Assembly (NCBI GenBank): GCA_030340625.1 | Contig: JAOPHQ010003508.1 | Coordinates: forward strand, 1-64,000 | Direction of reading: 5' to 3' | DNA from: Merluccius polli | Taxonomy: Eukaryota > Chordata > Actinopteri > Gadiformes > Merlucciidae | DNA: 64,000 nt | Shown here: one piece after another, positions 11,001-22,990 of the stretch | Layout: every line of letters begins with the position of its first letter | Numbering within the stretch: the first letter of the stretch is position 1 | Program-made: the position numbers and the translations under genes | Notes under the pieces: generated by a model | What the model was told of the DNA's origin: nothing | Seen by the model: the letters and a program-made list of their open reading frames with translations, nothing else | Databases searched by the model: none

Positions 11001-14000
11001 TCCTGACCGCCGCGAGTCGTTTCTAAAGACTCAGGCTCTCGGGCCTGAACACAAGACCGAGGGAACGAGGCTTTAGGGTTTGATCCAATGTTTTGTCTCA
11101 TCGTTCCTTTTCAGATGGACAACTTCACTCAGGAAGAGCTGACAGCACTTTTTGTAAAGTACAGTGTCAAGTCCCCCACCACGGGAAACGACCTGACCGC
11201 CCCCATCTCCTTCAACCTGATGTTCCAGACCGCCATTGGTCCCGGGGGGAATATGCAAGGGTACGGCCCAATCGCACGTGTCCTCATCATCGCACATGTC
11301 TCAAAGGCCTCTGTTACACTTCCGGTTACACTCGTCATTTCAATGCGACTTATCATCCGATCGTCACACCGGGAGCACGCGTCAGATCGGACCATGCTCA
11401 CATTGTGATCTGATGAGCTAGACCACATCCCGAGGTGGTCACACTCACAATGCAGAGCTGTGTGGACAGCAGTCTGGGCACAATGTGGCCAGACTACATA
11501 ACAATATTACAACATTAGGTCTTCTCTTCCGCCCAGCGCCATTTCAGCAGATTTATTTTACTAGGAAGTATTTTTGCGGGAAAGTGAAATCCCAAACACA
11601 GTTCGCATTCTAGTGTCAAATGTGGACCTGTTTCCAACTGGCGCATCCGGTCACAAAAATCACGTTGAAATGACAAGTGTAACCGAGGCAGTGGCAGTGT
11701 CTCATCTAGCACTAAAATAACTAATCATAAATCCCACCGTTTTCAGCTATCTGCGGCCTGAAACCGCTCAGGGAATCTTCCTGAACTTCAAGCGCTTGCT
11801 GGAGTTCAACCAGGGAAAACTTCCCTTCGCTGCTGCCCAGATTGGCAACTCCTTCAGGAACGAGATCTCGCCCCGCTCCGGGCTCATCCGTGTCAGGTGG
11901 GGAACCCCTTCGGCGCTCTATAGGAGCTTCTGATAAGAGATTAGAGTACAGAGGAGCAGAGGTTGAGGTCTTTGTGGGCCACCTAGTGGACAACCATTGA
12001 ATATCAGATTGGACTATTGAGCTGAAATGGCAAATGGCATCTCTCCCATACAGAGAGTTCACCATGGCGGAGATCGAGCACTTTGTGGACCCGACCGAGA
12101 AGGTCCACCCCAAGTTCTCCAACGTGGCCGACCTGGACATCACGCTGTACTCCTCCAAGGCCCAGACCAGCGGCCAGTCGGCCCACATCATGAGGCTGGG
12201 GGACGCCGTGGAGCAGGTAGCTACCGGGCGGTTGACTGTTGCATCCATGGCCTCTTCTGGTGTGTGGAGATGATTATGAAAACCCCTTATGCACTTATTG
12301 TATGTTTGTACGTCCTGGCAATTAATAGTACTTGGCATCTTACCCTAGCTTTCCATGCTGTACACTAGAAAGGATGGCTAAATCCAGCAATTATGGTGCA
12401 CCTTGAAGCTTGTTCTATTGAAATCCATGATGTAATGACATTGATGTATTGTTTTACTTTCTGCTGACAAAAAGCGTCTGCTAAATGTAAATGATGATGC
12501 TCAGCTTACATAGCACTTTTGTAAAACAAAATGTGCAAAGGAAACCGATTTTAAAAACAATATCACAGAAGGCGAATTAAAAGCAAAACCATGGATTGAA
12601 AACGGAAAAGCCAGCCTATAAAAATGATGCTTTCTCCCCCCCAGGGAGTCATCAATAACTCCGTCCTGGGATATTTCATCGGAAGGATCTACCTCTACCT
12701 GACCCGCGTGGGCGTGGCCAAAGACAAGCTGCGCTTCCGCCAGCACATGGACAACGAGATGGCCCACTACGCCTGCGACTGCTGGGACGCAGAGACCAAA
12801 ACCTCCTACGTATGTTTGGACGCCCTCGCCGACGTTCAGTCGCTCAGCAGACTATGATGTCACACATTGAATCTGCGATTAATGCATGGGGGGGGCTGTC
12901 ACTCCAACCTGACAAAGTGAAGTCTAACATGGGCTTCCCTCTACTAAGTGTACCCCATATTCACAAGCTAGTTTAGTCTGGCGCTAGTGTGTCTGTTTTG
13001 TCTTGGACTTCAGATTGTTTATTGATTGTTTCAGATTTATTCAGATTTGCTTCACCTCCTTCACAGGGTTGGATCGAGATCGTGGGGTGTGCCGATAGAT
13101 CGTGCTTCGACCTGAAGTGTCACGCTCAGGCTACCAAGGTCCCGCTGGTGGCCGAGAAGCCCCTCAAAGAGCCCATATCCTTTCTTGCCTTTCTTTAAAC
13201 CTCTGCTTTACGTAACACAAATGATTTAATTGTGTTATTTTGACTATTTAGTCAAGTAGCAAACGCTTTTATCTAAAGGGACTTGCAGCCTTTGTATCAA
13301 CAACACATTTTTTAGACGTGGGCAGGAGTTGGGCATCCGGCTCGACGATCGCCTTCAGGTAGACTGCAGACATTGGGGTTCAAACCCAGAACCTTCGGGA
13401 TGGGAGTCAACCCCTGGGCCGCCCCGCCCCTATGTTTATAAAACTACACCCCGTGCTGCCGAGTATCCGTCAGGCACCTTGACTGCCCCACACAAAGTTG
13501 TGAACATGGTCCAGTTTGAGCCGAACAAGGGACTCATCGGCAAGGCCTACAAGAAGGACGCCAAGCTGGCCATGGAGTACCTGTCCACGTGTGACGACGA
13601 CGTCATCACGGAGCAGGAGAAGCTGCTCAGTGAGAACGGGTGAGATCAGATCCCATGGCGGCACTTTCTTGGTGTTCAACTTGTTTGACCCGTGAAAATA
13701 CTACAGACAGACTGTCCCCCGTGGGACCTATAGAGACCTAGAGACCTGGGCATGGCTGGAAAGTGTTGATCTGGAGGTTGAGGTTTCATTGACGGGGCAC
13801 ATGTCAAATCTTATTGATTTATTTTACGCATAGGAGATGCCACTCCAAGCTGCCTCCCATAGCCCGGTTGCAGATACATTCATGTGTTTGGTGATGATGT
13901 ACATGTCAATGGATGCCCCCTAGTGGCTGGCCTTTGTAATATCAACCTACTTCTGGGCATGTCATTCTGTACAACGAAACTATTACAAGCTTCCTCTGCA

Positions 14001-15711
14001 GCATTGAGACTGTTTAGTAAGTAAGTAGCAGCAATCAGAGCCGTCAATGTATGACACATGAATATGGACTAACACCCCTGTTTAAAGTATTTGCGTATCG
14101 GAGAGATTTATAAGTAAGCAAGTATGTATAGGCCGCAGTATGCAGATACATGGCTATGATACGACTGGGTCATCACATATGATGTACGGCGATGTGTAAT
14201 TAACGTCAGGTTGGGTTTTGCTTACTTTCCAGCGAATTCACCATCGAGACGGAGGGCAAGTCCTTCAAGCTCACCAAGGACATGGTCAGCGTCAAGCGCT
14301 TCCAGAAGACGCTGCACGGTAAGAGACGGGAGCGCGGGGGAAAACTGAAACGACAATCGCACGCGACGAGCGCACGCCGTAATAACTCGGTTGCTGGTTG
14401 TCTTTGTCCCTGGCAGTGGAGGAAGTGGTCCCCAATGTGATCGAGCCGTCGTTCGGCATCGGCCGCATCATGTACACCATATTCGAGCACACATTCCACG
14501 TCAGGGAAGGAGACGAGCAGCGAACGGTGAGTCGGCTGGGAGGTTTTGGCGCTCTAGTGTATTGCGGCGGCGGTGGGAGTGTTTTGACTCCTGTAGCCAA
14601 ACGCAACCGGATTCAATTCCCAACGTGTCCCATGTCAATGTTTGACTTTGTCTGTTCTTCCTTTCGCTGCAGTATTTCAGCTTCCCTGCAACCGTCACTC
14701 CCTACAAATGTTCCGTCCTTCCCTTGAGCCAAAACCAGGAATTCGTGCCTTTCGTCAAAGAGTTATGTAAGTAACATGATGAGTTATGTGAGTCGCCACA
14801 TGATGTTCACAAGGGGTCTTATTCACCGCCTGTGTCTGCAGCACAACTTGGCCATGTTGTTCTGTCATTTAATCAACACTCTTCTTCTTCTTCTTCTTCT
14901 TCTTCTTCTTCTTCTTCTTCGTCCTTCCTCAGCGGAGGCGATGACCAAATACGGCGTGTCCCACAAGGTGGACGACTCGTCGGGGTCCATCGGCCGGCGC
15001 TACGCCCGCACCGACGAGATCGGCGTGGCGTTCGGCATCACCGTCGACTTCGACACCGTGAACAAGACGCCGCACACCGCCACGCTGAGAGACCGCGACT
15101 CCATGACGCAGATCAGGGCCGAGGTACCGGAAGCATTGGGAAAATGTTTTGGCCGCCCGTCAACGCTAGAACAATGTGGCGAAGCCGGGGGAAAACCCAG
15201 TTGTTTTTTTTCCCAGGCCGACGTATTATTGTGAAATGTTCCAGACATTGGCAGACATGGCTTTCCAAGTTTGCATAGTCATCTGACATCTCGTATTCAA
15301 ACTGCCTTCATGCCACCAAGTTGGCATATATGATTGTTGACCACATTTAAAGAGTAAACTATGTAACTTTCCTACCACAGTTATTTACTATCCAATACAT
15401 TTGGATATTTAAATATCCAAACTAGAAAGTTTCTCTGACGACAGTCATCTGAAAATGATAAAGCCATAATTGTCTAACTCACTCCAGCCACTAGGGGATG
15501 CTAATGGGAAGACTTGCGTAGCGCCGCGTTAAACGGCGAAGTGATGCGTCTCTAACGACCGTCTGGTTCTCCTGTACCCCCGCAGGTCAGCGAGTTGCCG
15601 GGCGTCATCCGGGACCTGGCCAACGGCAGCTTGACCTGGGCAGAGGTCCAGAGCAAGTACCCGGTCTTCGAAGGACAGGAGACCAGCAAGAAGGACACGG
15701 CTGAAGAGTAG
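8059..15711 (+). CDS. gars1: Glycyl-tRNA synthetase, tandem copy A (with mitochondrial leader)
   Basis: Class II synthetase that charges tRNA-Gly. Coding exons: 8059-8397, 9615-9716, 9836-9938, 10067-10208, 10457-10545, 10900-10976, 11115-11260, 11747-11896, 12054-12216, 12645-12809, 13067-13174, 13494-13639, 14233-14318, 14417-14526, 14673-14766, 14933-15123, 15586-15711. They join in one frame to 778 aa. Residues 1 to about 90 form a basic, Gln/His-rich leader typical of mitochondrial import. Met95 (8341) begins the cytosolic form. A WHEP domain follows (about 98-150), then the catalytic core with motif 2 near 369-388 (FRNEISPRSG), motif 3 in exon 14 (EPSFGIGRIMYTIFEH), and the C-terminal anticodon-binding domain (exons 15-17). 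Intron 11 is AT-AC. Several residues differ from copy B and human, including NMQG for NMPG and CDDDVI for CDECYI (561-566). Identification is firm; dual targeting is inferred from the known dual human GARS1. Confidence 0.96.
8341..8343 (+). other. gars1: Internal cytosolic start codon of gars1 copy A
   Basis: This ATG (Met95) is in frame with 8059 and begins MDSKMEEILAPLR, aligning with the start of copy B and with the cytosolic form of vertebrate GARS1. The context ATCATGG has A at -3 and G at +4. Use by leaky scanning or an alternative transcription start is inferred. Confidence 0.7.
8398..9035. repeat. Minisatellite built on the exon 1 splice donor (gars1 copy A intron 1)
   Basis: Roughly 26 bp units of the form GAATATGTTACAGCAGGTAACA begin directly at the exon 1 donor. 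About 19 forward units contain GTAACA after CAG, and at least two units are inverted. GTTAC and GTAAC around a 5 bp spacer make each unit a small imperfect palindrome. Confidence 0.9.
9115..9385. repeat. GCTAGCC/GGTTAGCC minisatellite
   Basis: Irregular repeats of GGTTAGCCT, GAGGCTAGCCTGCTG and ATAGAATAGCC lie within intron 1 of gars1 copy A, upstream of exon 2. Confidence 0.85.
13175..13493 (+). other. gars1: U12-type AT-AC intron, gars1 copy A intron 11
   Basis: Exon 11 ends in codon CCC and the intron starts ATATCCTTT, the classical minor-spliceosome donor. It ends CAC before AAAGTTGTG. A branch-like CCTTGAC places the branch A at 13482, 11 nt before the end, the spacing expected for U12 introns. 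Frame and homology across exons 11-12 allow no GT-AG alternative. The intron also contains a SINE-like insertion (13238-13435). Confidence 0.9.
13238..13435 (-). repeat. tRNA-like SINE remnant inside the U12 intron
   Basis: It carries the TAGTCAAGTAGCAAACGCTTT tail motif, a GGGGTTCAAACCC B-box-like motif near 13376-13388, and a degraded head. It matches the copies at 705-1025 and 30070-30235. The corresponding intron of copy B lacks it, so insertion after duplication, or loss in B, is implied. Confidence 0.5.
14881..14921. repeat. (CTT)n tract forming the exon 16 polypyrimidine tract, copy A
   Basis: About 13 CTT triplets end just before GTCCTTCCTCAG and exon 16 at 14933. Copy B has a longer tract at the same position. 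Confidence 0.9.
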
Positions 15712-16128
15712 ACCCCGCCCCTACCCCTGCCCCGCCCCGCCCCCCTTCTCCACTCTCATCCATCCGCCACTTAAACTCCTATAAACGAGACAATGCATAG
15801 ACTTTCTACATCCCCCATAGGAACAAAATAACACACACGGTGTTGTCCAAACAATGAAGGGGTGACGGGGGCTGCGTTGCCCCCCCCCCGTTCCAGACCA
15901 CTAAGATCACTACATGCTAAGTATCGCCATGTTGAAGGAAGAGTTGCTCACTACCTACACTGGGGGGGGGGCACCAGTGCTTTACCAGATGCCATCCTGC
16001 AGCATGTTTTATAAAGGGATATAAAAACTAATTCAGGCTGAACCGTGTGTGTTTTGGAGGTGGTGTCCGCCGGTCCACAGTCCAATTTAGTAGCAGGCTG
16101 GGTGCGCCTACTGGGGGAATTTCGGTTC

Positions 16129-16134
16129 AATAAA
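16129..16134 (+). terminator. gars1: Candidate polyadenylation signal for gars1 copy A
   Basis: AATAAA lies 418 nt after the stop codon, followed by a GT-rich stretch at 16155-16178 of the kind found downstream of cleavage sites. Assignment is by position only. Confidence 0.55.
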
Positions 16135-16719
16135 ACGGCACTTAATGGAAGAGCGGTGTGTGTGTGTGTGTGTGTGTTTTTCTCTGTTCAATGCGTGGCA
16201 CTCGCCTTGTTTCTAGTGGTGACATTTTCACTTTCAGTTGTGCTTTCAGAGCAGGGCCGTGCATAGAGGTTGTGAGGAGCAGGGGCTAAAGCAAAGAAAG
16301 AGAACGACCACAAAGTAGTGAGCATGAGCTCAATAATTCTGTTCAGTGATATCAGCGTTTTTAGTTTTCTCTAATATATGTATATAAATAATAACGGCAT
16401 CTACAATAGTAAAAACTACAATAAGAAAACATTTTTTTAGCAAAAGACAGACTGGGACTGCACTCCAATTTGACTTTTGATAATTGCCACATGTTTCGAG
16501 CAATGCGCCCTTCAGCGTGTATTCTGTATGTCACACAATGTTGAACCATTTTTTAGCTAAAGGGGAAAAGGAGGAATGGCTTTGTCCCGCCTATGCACTT
16601 CCTGTGTAAGAGCCAGATAAGTGGAATAAATGAAATACATTTCAGTCCGGCGGTATATCATGTTTATAAGCACTAAAACCGGTAGTGGATGAGGCGTCAT
16701 ATCTTCCCACACTCACTAT

Positions 16720-16770
16720 GTAAAGGGCTTTGGGTGTCTTGAAAAGCGCTATAGAAATGAATTATTATTA
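16720..16770 (+). repeat. LINE/SINE 3' tail fragment
   Basis: GGGCTTTGGGTGTCTTGAAAA followed by GCGCTATAGAAATGA and an ATT-rich end resembles the 3' tail of fish L2/CR1-type elements. The remaining unique DNA between 16180 and 16920 shows nothing recognisable. Confidence 0.4.
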
Positions 16771-16930
16771 AAAATGAACTACCCTGTAAACCAAAATAGC
16801 GAGTGAGGTTTCATCTTCCTCTTCCTTCCTCTTCATAATCTGCGGTATGATCTGATCTCTCCACTCTGCTGAATTGTTTATTCTGCTCACTTCTGCTTCA
16901 GTTGAGTTAGAGGTGGATGGTTTAGGTGTG

Positions 16931-17540
<610 letters not shown>

Positions 17541-17627
17541 CCCACACAGCTGTATGACAAGCCCCGCCCCCTTCTCCGACGGAGCTGATGCAACAAAAGC
17601 GCAGGGTCTGCTGAGCCCAGTGTGCGT

Positions 17628-17745
17628 CTCCGTCTGTCTCTCCATCTGTCCGTCCGCCTGTCTGTCCGCCCGTCTCTCCGTCCGTCCGTCTCTCCGTCTG
17701 TCCGCCCGTCTCTCCGTCTCTCCGTCCGTCCGTCTGTGGTCCAGC
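17628..17745. repeat. Degenerate (GTCT/GTCC)n repeat in the 5' leader of gars1 copy B
   Basis: Tetranucleotide-like CGTC/TGTC/TCTC units run almost to the copy B start codon. The frame of the synthetase stays open through this repeat to an ATG at 17554, giving a Ser/Arg/Cys-rich stretch with no acidic residues after its first dozen positions. Confidence 0.8.
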
Positions 17746-17775
17746 TGTGCAGCACAGACCCATCTACGTGTCAAC

Positions 17776-19385
17776 ATGGAGGAAGTTCTGGCGCCTCTGA
17801 GGGAAGCCGTGCGGCAACAGGTGAGTCTCCCCGCGCCAGCCGCGCTCCGAGGAGCCGGCGGGAGGTGGAGGAGGTGGAGGAGGAGGTGGAGGAGGAGGTG
17901 GAGGTGTTGTTGGTGTTGTTGTTGTTTCTCGCCGGCTGTTTACGCGACGGGTTGAAAGTGAGAGAGATGAAAGCATCGCAGGAGACTCGCGGACCGACCT
18001 GCTGTCTCCTCTGAAGGGCGAACTGCTGCGGCAGCTGAAGGAGCGGCGCGCCGCCGACCAGGAGGTGAGCCGCGCGGTGGCGGAGCTGAAGGCCCGCAAG
18101 AGGATCCTGGAGGCGAAGGTGAGACCTCCATCACCACCACCATCACCATCAACACTAACACCACCAACACCATCAACACCAACACCGCCTTGCTTTCTTT
18201 GCGTTAAATAGCCGATGCGCTTTAAAGCGTCGCTGTAGTTTTAAACGGTGGTGGGTGGGGTTGGGGTTGGGTTGGGTGGGTGGGGTTGGGGTTGGGTGGG
18301 GTTGGGTGGTGGGTTGGGTGGGGTTGGGTGGGGGTGGGGTTGGGTGGGGGTGTGGGTGGTGCATGTGGTCGTGGCTTCACGGAGAGGTGCGTGTGGTTGC
18401 GCCCCCCGCCTGCAGGAGCTGAGCCTGCAGCCCAGGGAGGACACTGTGGACCGGGTGAAGATGGAGGACACGCTGAAGAGGAGGTTCTTCTACGATCAGG
18501 CGTTCTCCATCTATGGAGGTAAGTGGCGGAGGGGGGGGGGGGGTCAGGTCAAGTTTAAGGAGCAGGAACCAGGAACCAGGAGCAGGATCCAAAGGCAGAC
18601 CCCCCCCCCCCCCCCTTGAAGCAGGATCTGAAGCCAGAGAGATGTGTGTTTCTGCTCCAGGTGTGAGCGGTCTGTACGACTTTGGCCCTGTGGGCTGCGC
18701 CCTGAAGAACAACATCCTGCAGATCTGGAGGCAGCACTTCATCCAGGAGGAGCAGATCCTGGAGATCGACTGCACCATGCTGACCCCGGAGGCGGTGCTC
18801 AAGTAGGTCCTGTACCCCCCCACCCCCACCCACCAACCCCCCCCCACCCCATCGGTCCTCATCACCGCTTCAGGACCCCTCGAGGTTGGAGTGTGTTTCT
18901 TTGTGCTCAGCTCAACTTTTTCCATGAGCCTTTCATAAGTAAACAAGTGTACTGTTCACTCCCCAAACATGTTGTACACACACACACAATAGTTATAACA
19001 ATTTTCAATTTCATTTTGAATGTGACATTTTTTTTTTAGGTTCATTTTGACAGACACAGGATAAACACAGGATGTGTGTGTGTGTGCGTGTGTGTGTGTT
19101 TGTGTGGATGTGTGGGTGGGTGTGTGTGTATGTGCATGTGCGTGTGCATGTGTGTGTGTGTGTGGGGGGGTGTGTGTGTCGGTGTATGCGCATGTGCGTG
19201 TGCATGTGTGTGTGTGGGTGTATGTGCATGTGCGTGTGCATGTGCGTGTGTGTGTGTGTGTGTGTGTGTGGGCGTGGGTGTGTGTGTGTGGGGGGGTATG
19301 TGTGTGTGTGTGCGTGCGTGCGTGGGTGTGTGTGTGTGTGTGTGTGTGTGGGCGTGAGTGTGGGTGTGTGTGTGTGTGTGGGGGG

Positions 19386-19420
<35 letters not shown>

Positions 19421-20727
19421 CGTGCGTGTGTGTGTGTGTGTGTGGGGGGGGGGCAGTAGTGTTCAGCTACGTTCCTGGTAACTAAAACATAGTGTGCTAA
19501 CCAGAGACGCTCCACACCCGCATATCTAATTATTAAACTATTCTTGGGTCACTCCAAAACATTTGCACAGACGTGTGCACCGACGTCACGCGTGTGCAGG
19601 CGTCCTGCATCTCGCGTTGCACTTCGACAACTCCATAACATTTCGACGGTTGATATGATTATTTTTGTGTGTGTGTGTGTGTGTTTAGGACGTCCGGACA
19701 CGTGGACAAGTTCGCCGACTACATGGTGAAAGACGCCGACACGGGAGAGTGTTTCCGTGCCGACCACCTCCTCAAAGGTGAGCGTATACATAAACGCACC
19801 GCGCCGCTCGCAGCTCAGCTTCCTGTCCGGTCTGTGGGCAGGAAGTAGCGAGGAGTGAGAAGTGTTGACATCATTTCACTTCTTTACTTCTGTGTTGCGG
19901 TGTACGTTCACGATCAGTACGTTAAATTGAATATCGTTTCATTTAAAGACCATAAGCTCCGAGTGGCGACATGCTGAGCTTTTTTTAAAAACATTTTTTC
20001 TCTTATGCAACCTATGCTGTGAATGCATATTTGCTGCATTTTGCAGAACAGGTTATGTAGCAGACCAGTGGCTTCTGGCATAGGTTGGATGGGTTTTTAC
20101 CTGCCCTGACGTTAAACTTAGTCTCCTGACTGACTGAATGTGCGATTCGCTCTTTCGCAGCTCACTTGAAAAAGCTCATGTCGGACGGGAAGTGCTCCGC
20201 TGAGAAAGCAGAAGAGATGGAGGACGTCATCACCCAGGTGTGTGTTTTATAAATGTGTTGGCTAACGTAGGTCGAATCTCGCCCTTCTCGCCTTGGCCTG
20301 CCCACACGTGGAAACAAAATGCTTTTGTTTCACGTCAATTTCCGTCAACAAACGGAAACATAACAAATAAAAGATATAGTAATCTGCAGAATACACAGGG
20401 GCCAAATGAAATATCACTCCTGCACACCTGATAACGCCTCACCTGGCGAGCTGAGTCTGAGGAGCCGCAGCTAAAGCAGTGGTAATGTTGGGACTGCCCT
20501 CTAGTGGACAGAGTGTGTAACAACCACATGCTGATAGTGGCATTGGCCATGCGTAAGGCTGTGTGTATACAGTGTCTAGGTACATAGTAAATATTAATAA
20601 TAGGCTACATTTGAGCATTAAACATTTGAATATCATTTGAATATTAAAAATAATAAGGAATGAAATTCGAATGGGATTATAGCGGAAGATTGACAGCTGT
20701 AACACACACACACACGCACATGCACAC

Positions 20728-20760
<33 letters not shown>

Positions 20761-22918
20761 CACACACATGCCTTTCTTCTGCGTTTCAGATGGACAACTA
20801 CTCCCAGCAGGATCTGGCCGATCTCTTTGTGAAGTACAACGTCAAGTCTCCCTCCACAGGAAATGACCTCACGCCGCCCACATCCTTCAACCTCATGTTC
20901 AAGACTTCCATCGGGCCGGCAGGAAACATGCCAGGGTGCAGATCACACACGCGCACGCACGCACACGCACGCACACACACACACACACTTCACAATTGAC
21001 TGTGTACATTATTCTCCCCCAGCTATCTGAGGCCTGAAACCGCTCAGGGAATGTTCCTGAACTTCAAGCGTCTGCTGGAGTTCAACCAGGGAAAACTGCC
21101 CTTCGGCGCCGCCCAGATTGGCAACTCCTTCAGGAACGAGATCTCGCCCCGCTCCGGGCTCATCCGGGTTCGGTAAACGCCTTTTTTATTTGTCTCATCT
21201 CGCCGTTTTCATGTCACCCTTGTATTGCGCAACGTGACCCTCGCCTCCACTACACCTACAGGGAGTTCACCATGGCGGAGATCGAGCACTTTGTGGACCC
21301 CACAGACAAGGTCCACCCCAAGTTCTCCAACGTGGCCGACCTGGACATCACGCTGTACTCCTCCAAGGCCCAGACCAGCGGCCAGTCGGCCCAGATCATG
21401 AGGCTGGGGGACGCCGTGGAGCAGGTAGGAAAGCGTCGGAAAGCCCGCCGCTTGGTTCCTTCACCGTAAAACTTGTCTCTTCTCAGTCCAAGCTGAAGTT
21501 TTCTTACTGTTGAAAGAGGAAGAGAGTTAGGGTAAGCTTCACTTTCATTTTGGCAACGCCACATGCTACACAAAGTTCCCCCCCATGAGAGGAAGTAGTG
21601 ACGGTTCACATAGGGTCTACATACCATGAGATGTTGAGCAAGGCGAAACACAACAGCCGTGGACCGATCGCCTTCAGCTCCGGTCCTCCCGGTGTCCAAC
21701 GATCGGTTCTCCTTGCGTGTCCCGTTCCAGGGTGTGATCAACAACTCGGTCCTGGGCTACTTCATCGGCAGGATCTACCTCTACCTGACCAAAGTGGGTC
21801 TGTCCAAGGAGAAGGTCCGCTTCCGCCAGCACATGGACAACGAGATGGCCCACTACGCCTGCGACTGCTGGGACGCAGAGACCAAGACCTCCTACGTAGG
21901 TCCAGGGCTCCCCCTTCAGAGTTTTAGACAATCTTTAATAGTCTTACATTTAACTGTTTGAAACCTTTTTGTGGCCGTTTCCTCGGCGCAGGGCTGGATT
22001 GAGATTGTGGGCTGCGCCGACCGCTCCTGCTACGACCTGTCCTGCCACTCCAGAGCCACCAAGGTCCCCCTGGTGGCAGAGAAGACCCTCAAGGAACCCA
22101 TATCCTCGCCATACCCACAATGCAGTATTCCTAAACCACAAATGCCATATCTTTGTACTTTTATACAGTCCGTCTATGTTTTGTGCTCGTTTTCACCACG
22201 CTTATTTTGCTCAGCTAAACAAGAACCAAATGCTCAGGTGCTTTCTTATCGTCTTTGTATATTTAAACAGGCTTACTGGTTACAGGTTGAATAATACGTT
22301 TGAAATATACGTTTATACAGGTTGAATAAATGGGTTGAAATATATGTCGACCAGAGTTTACGCACACAAACTTTATTTAAGTTTATTAGGAAGTCATTCT
22401 CCTTAACCTTGTGGCACAAGACGGTGAGCATCACCCAGTTCGAACCCAACAAGGGAGCCATCGGCACGGCCTACAAGAAGGATGCCAAGGCCATCCTGGA
22501 GTACCTGGCCATCTGCGACGAATGCTACATCACCGATCAGGAGACGCTACTGAATAAGAACGGGTATATTATCATTATTATGGCCATGCGTGGACTGGTC
22601 AGGGGTTCATTCAAGAGTTAGTTCACCAATGTGTTCACCATTTCTCCAGGGAGTTCATCGTTGAGACGGAGGGAAAGTCCTACAAGCTCACCAAAGACAT
22701 GGTTTCTGTCAAGCGGTTCCAGAAGACCTTACATGGTAGGAGGAGACACTGAGACAAAGACACGTCGGTGCTAAGTCACTTAAATCGTTTTTTTTCCCAT
22801 TTCAATAAAAGGTTTGATAATTTTTTTTTGTCCCAGAGTTGATTTGATATTACACAGAAACGTAGTGATTTGGTTAAAGAAGTAATTAAATGTGCTCATT
22901 GGTCAGGTCCAATAGACC

Positions 22919-22990
<72 letters not shown>

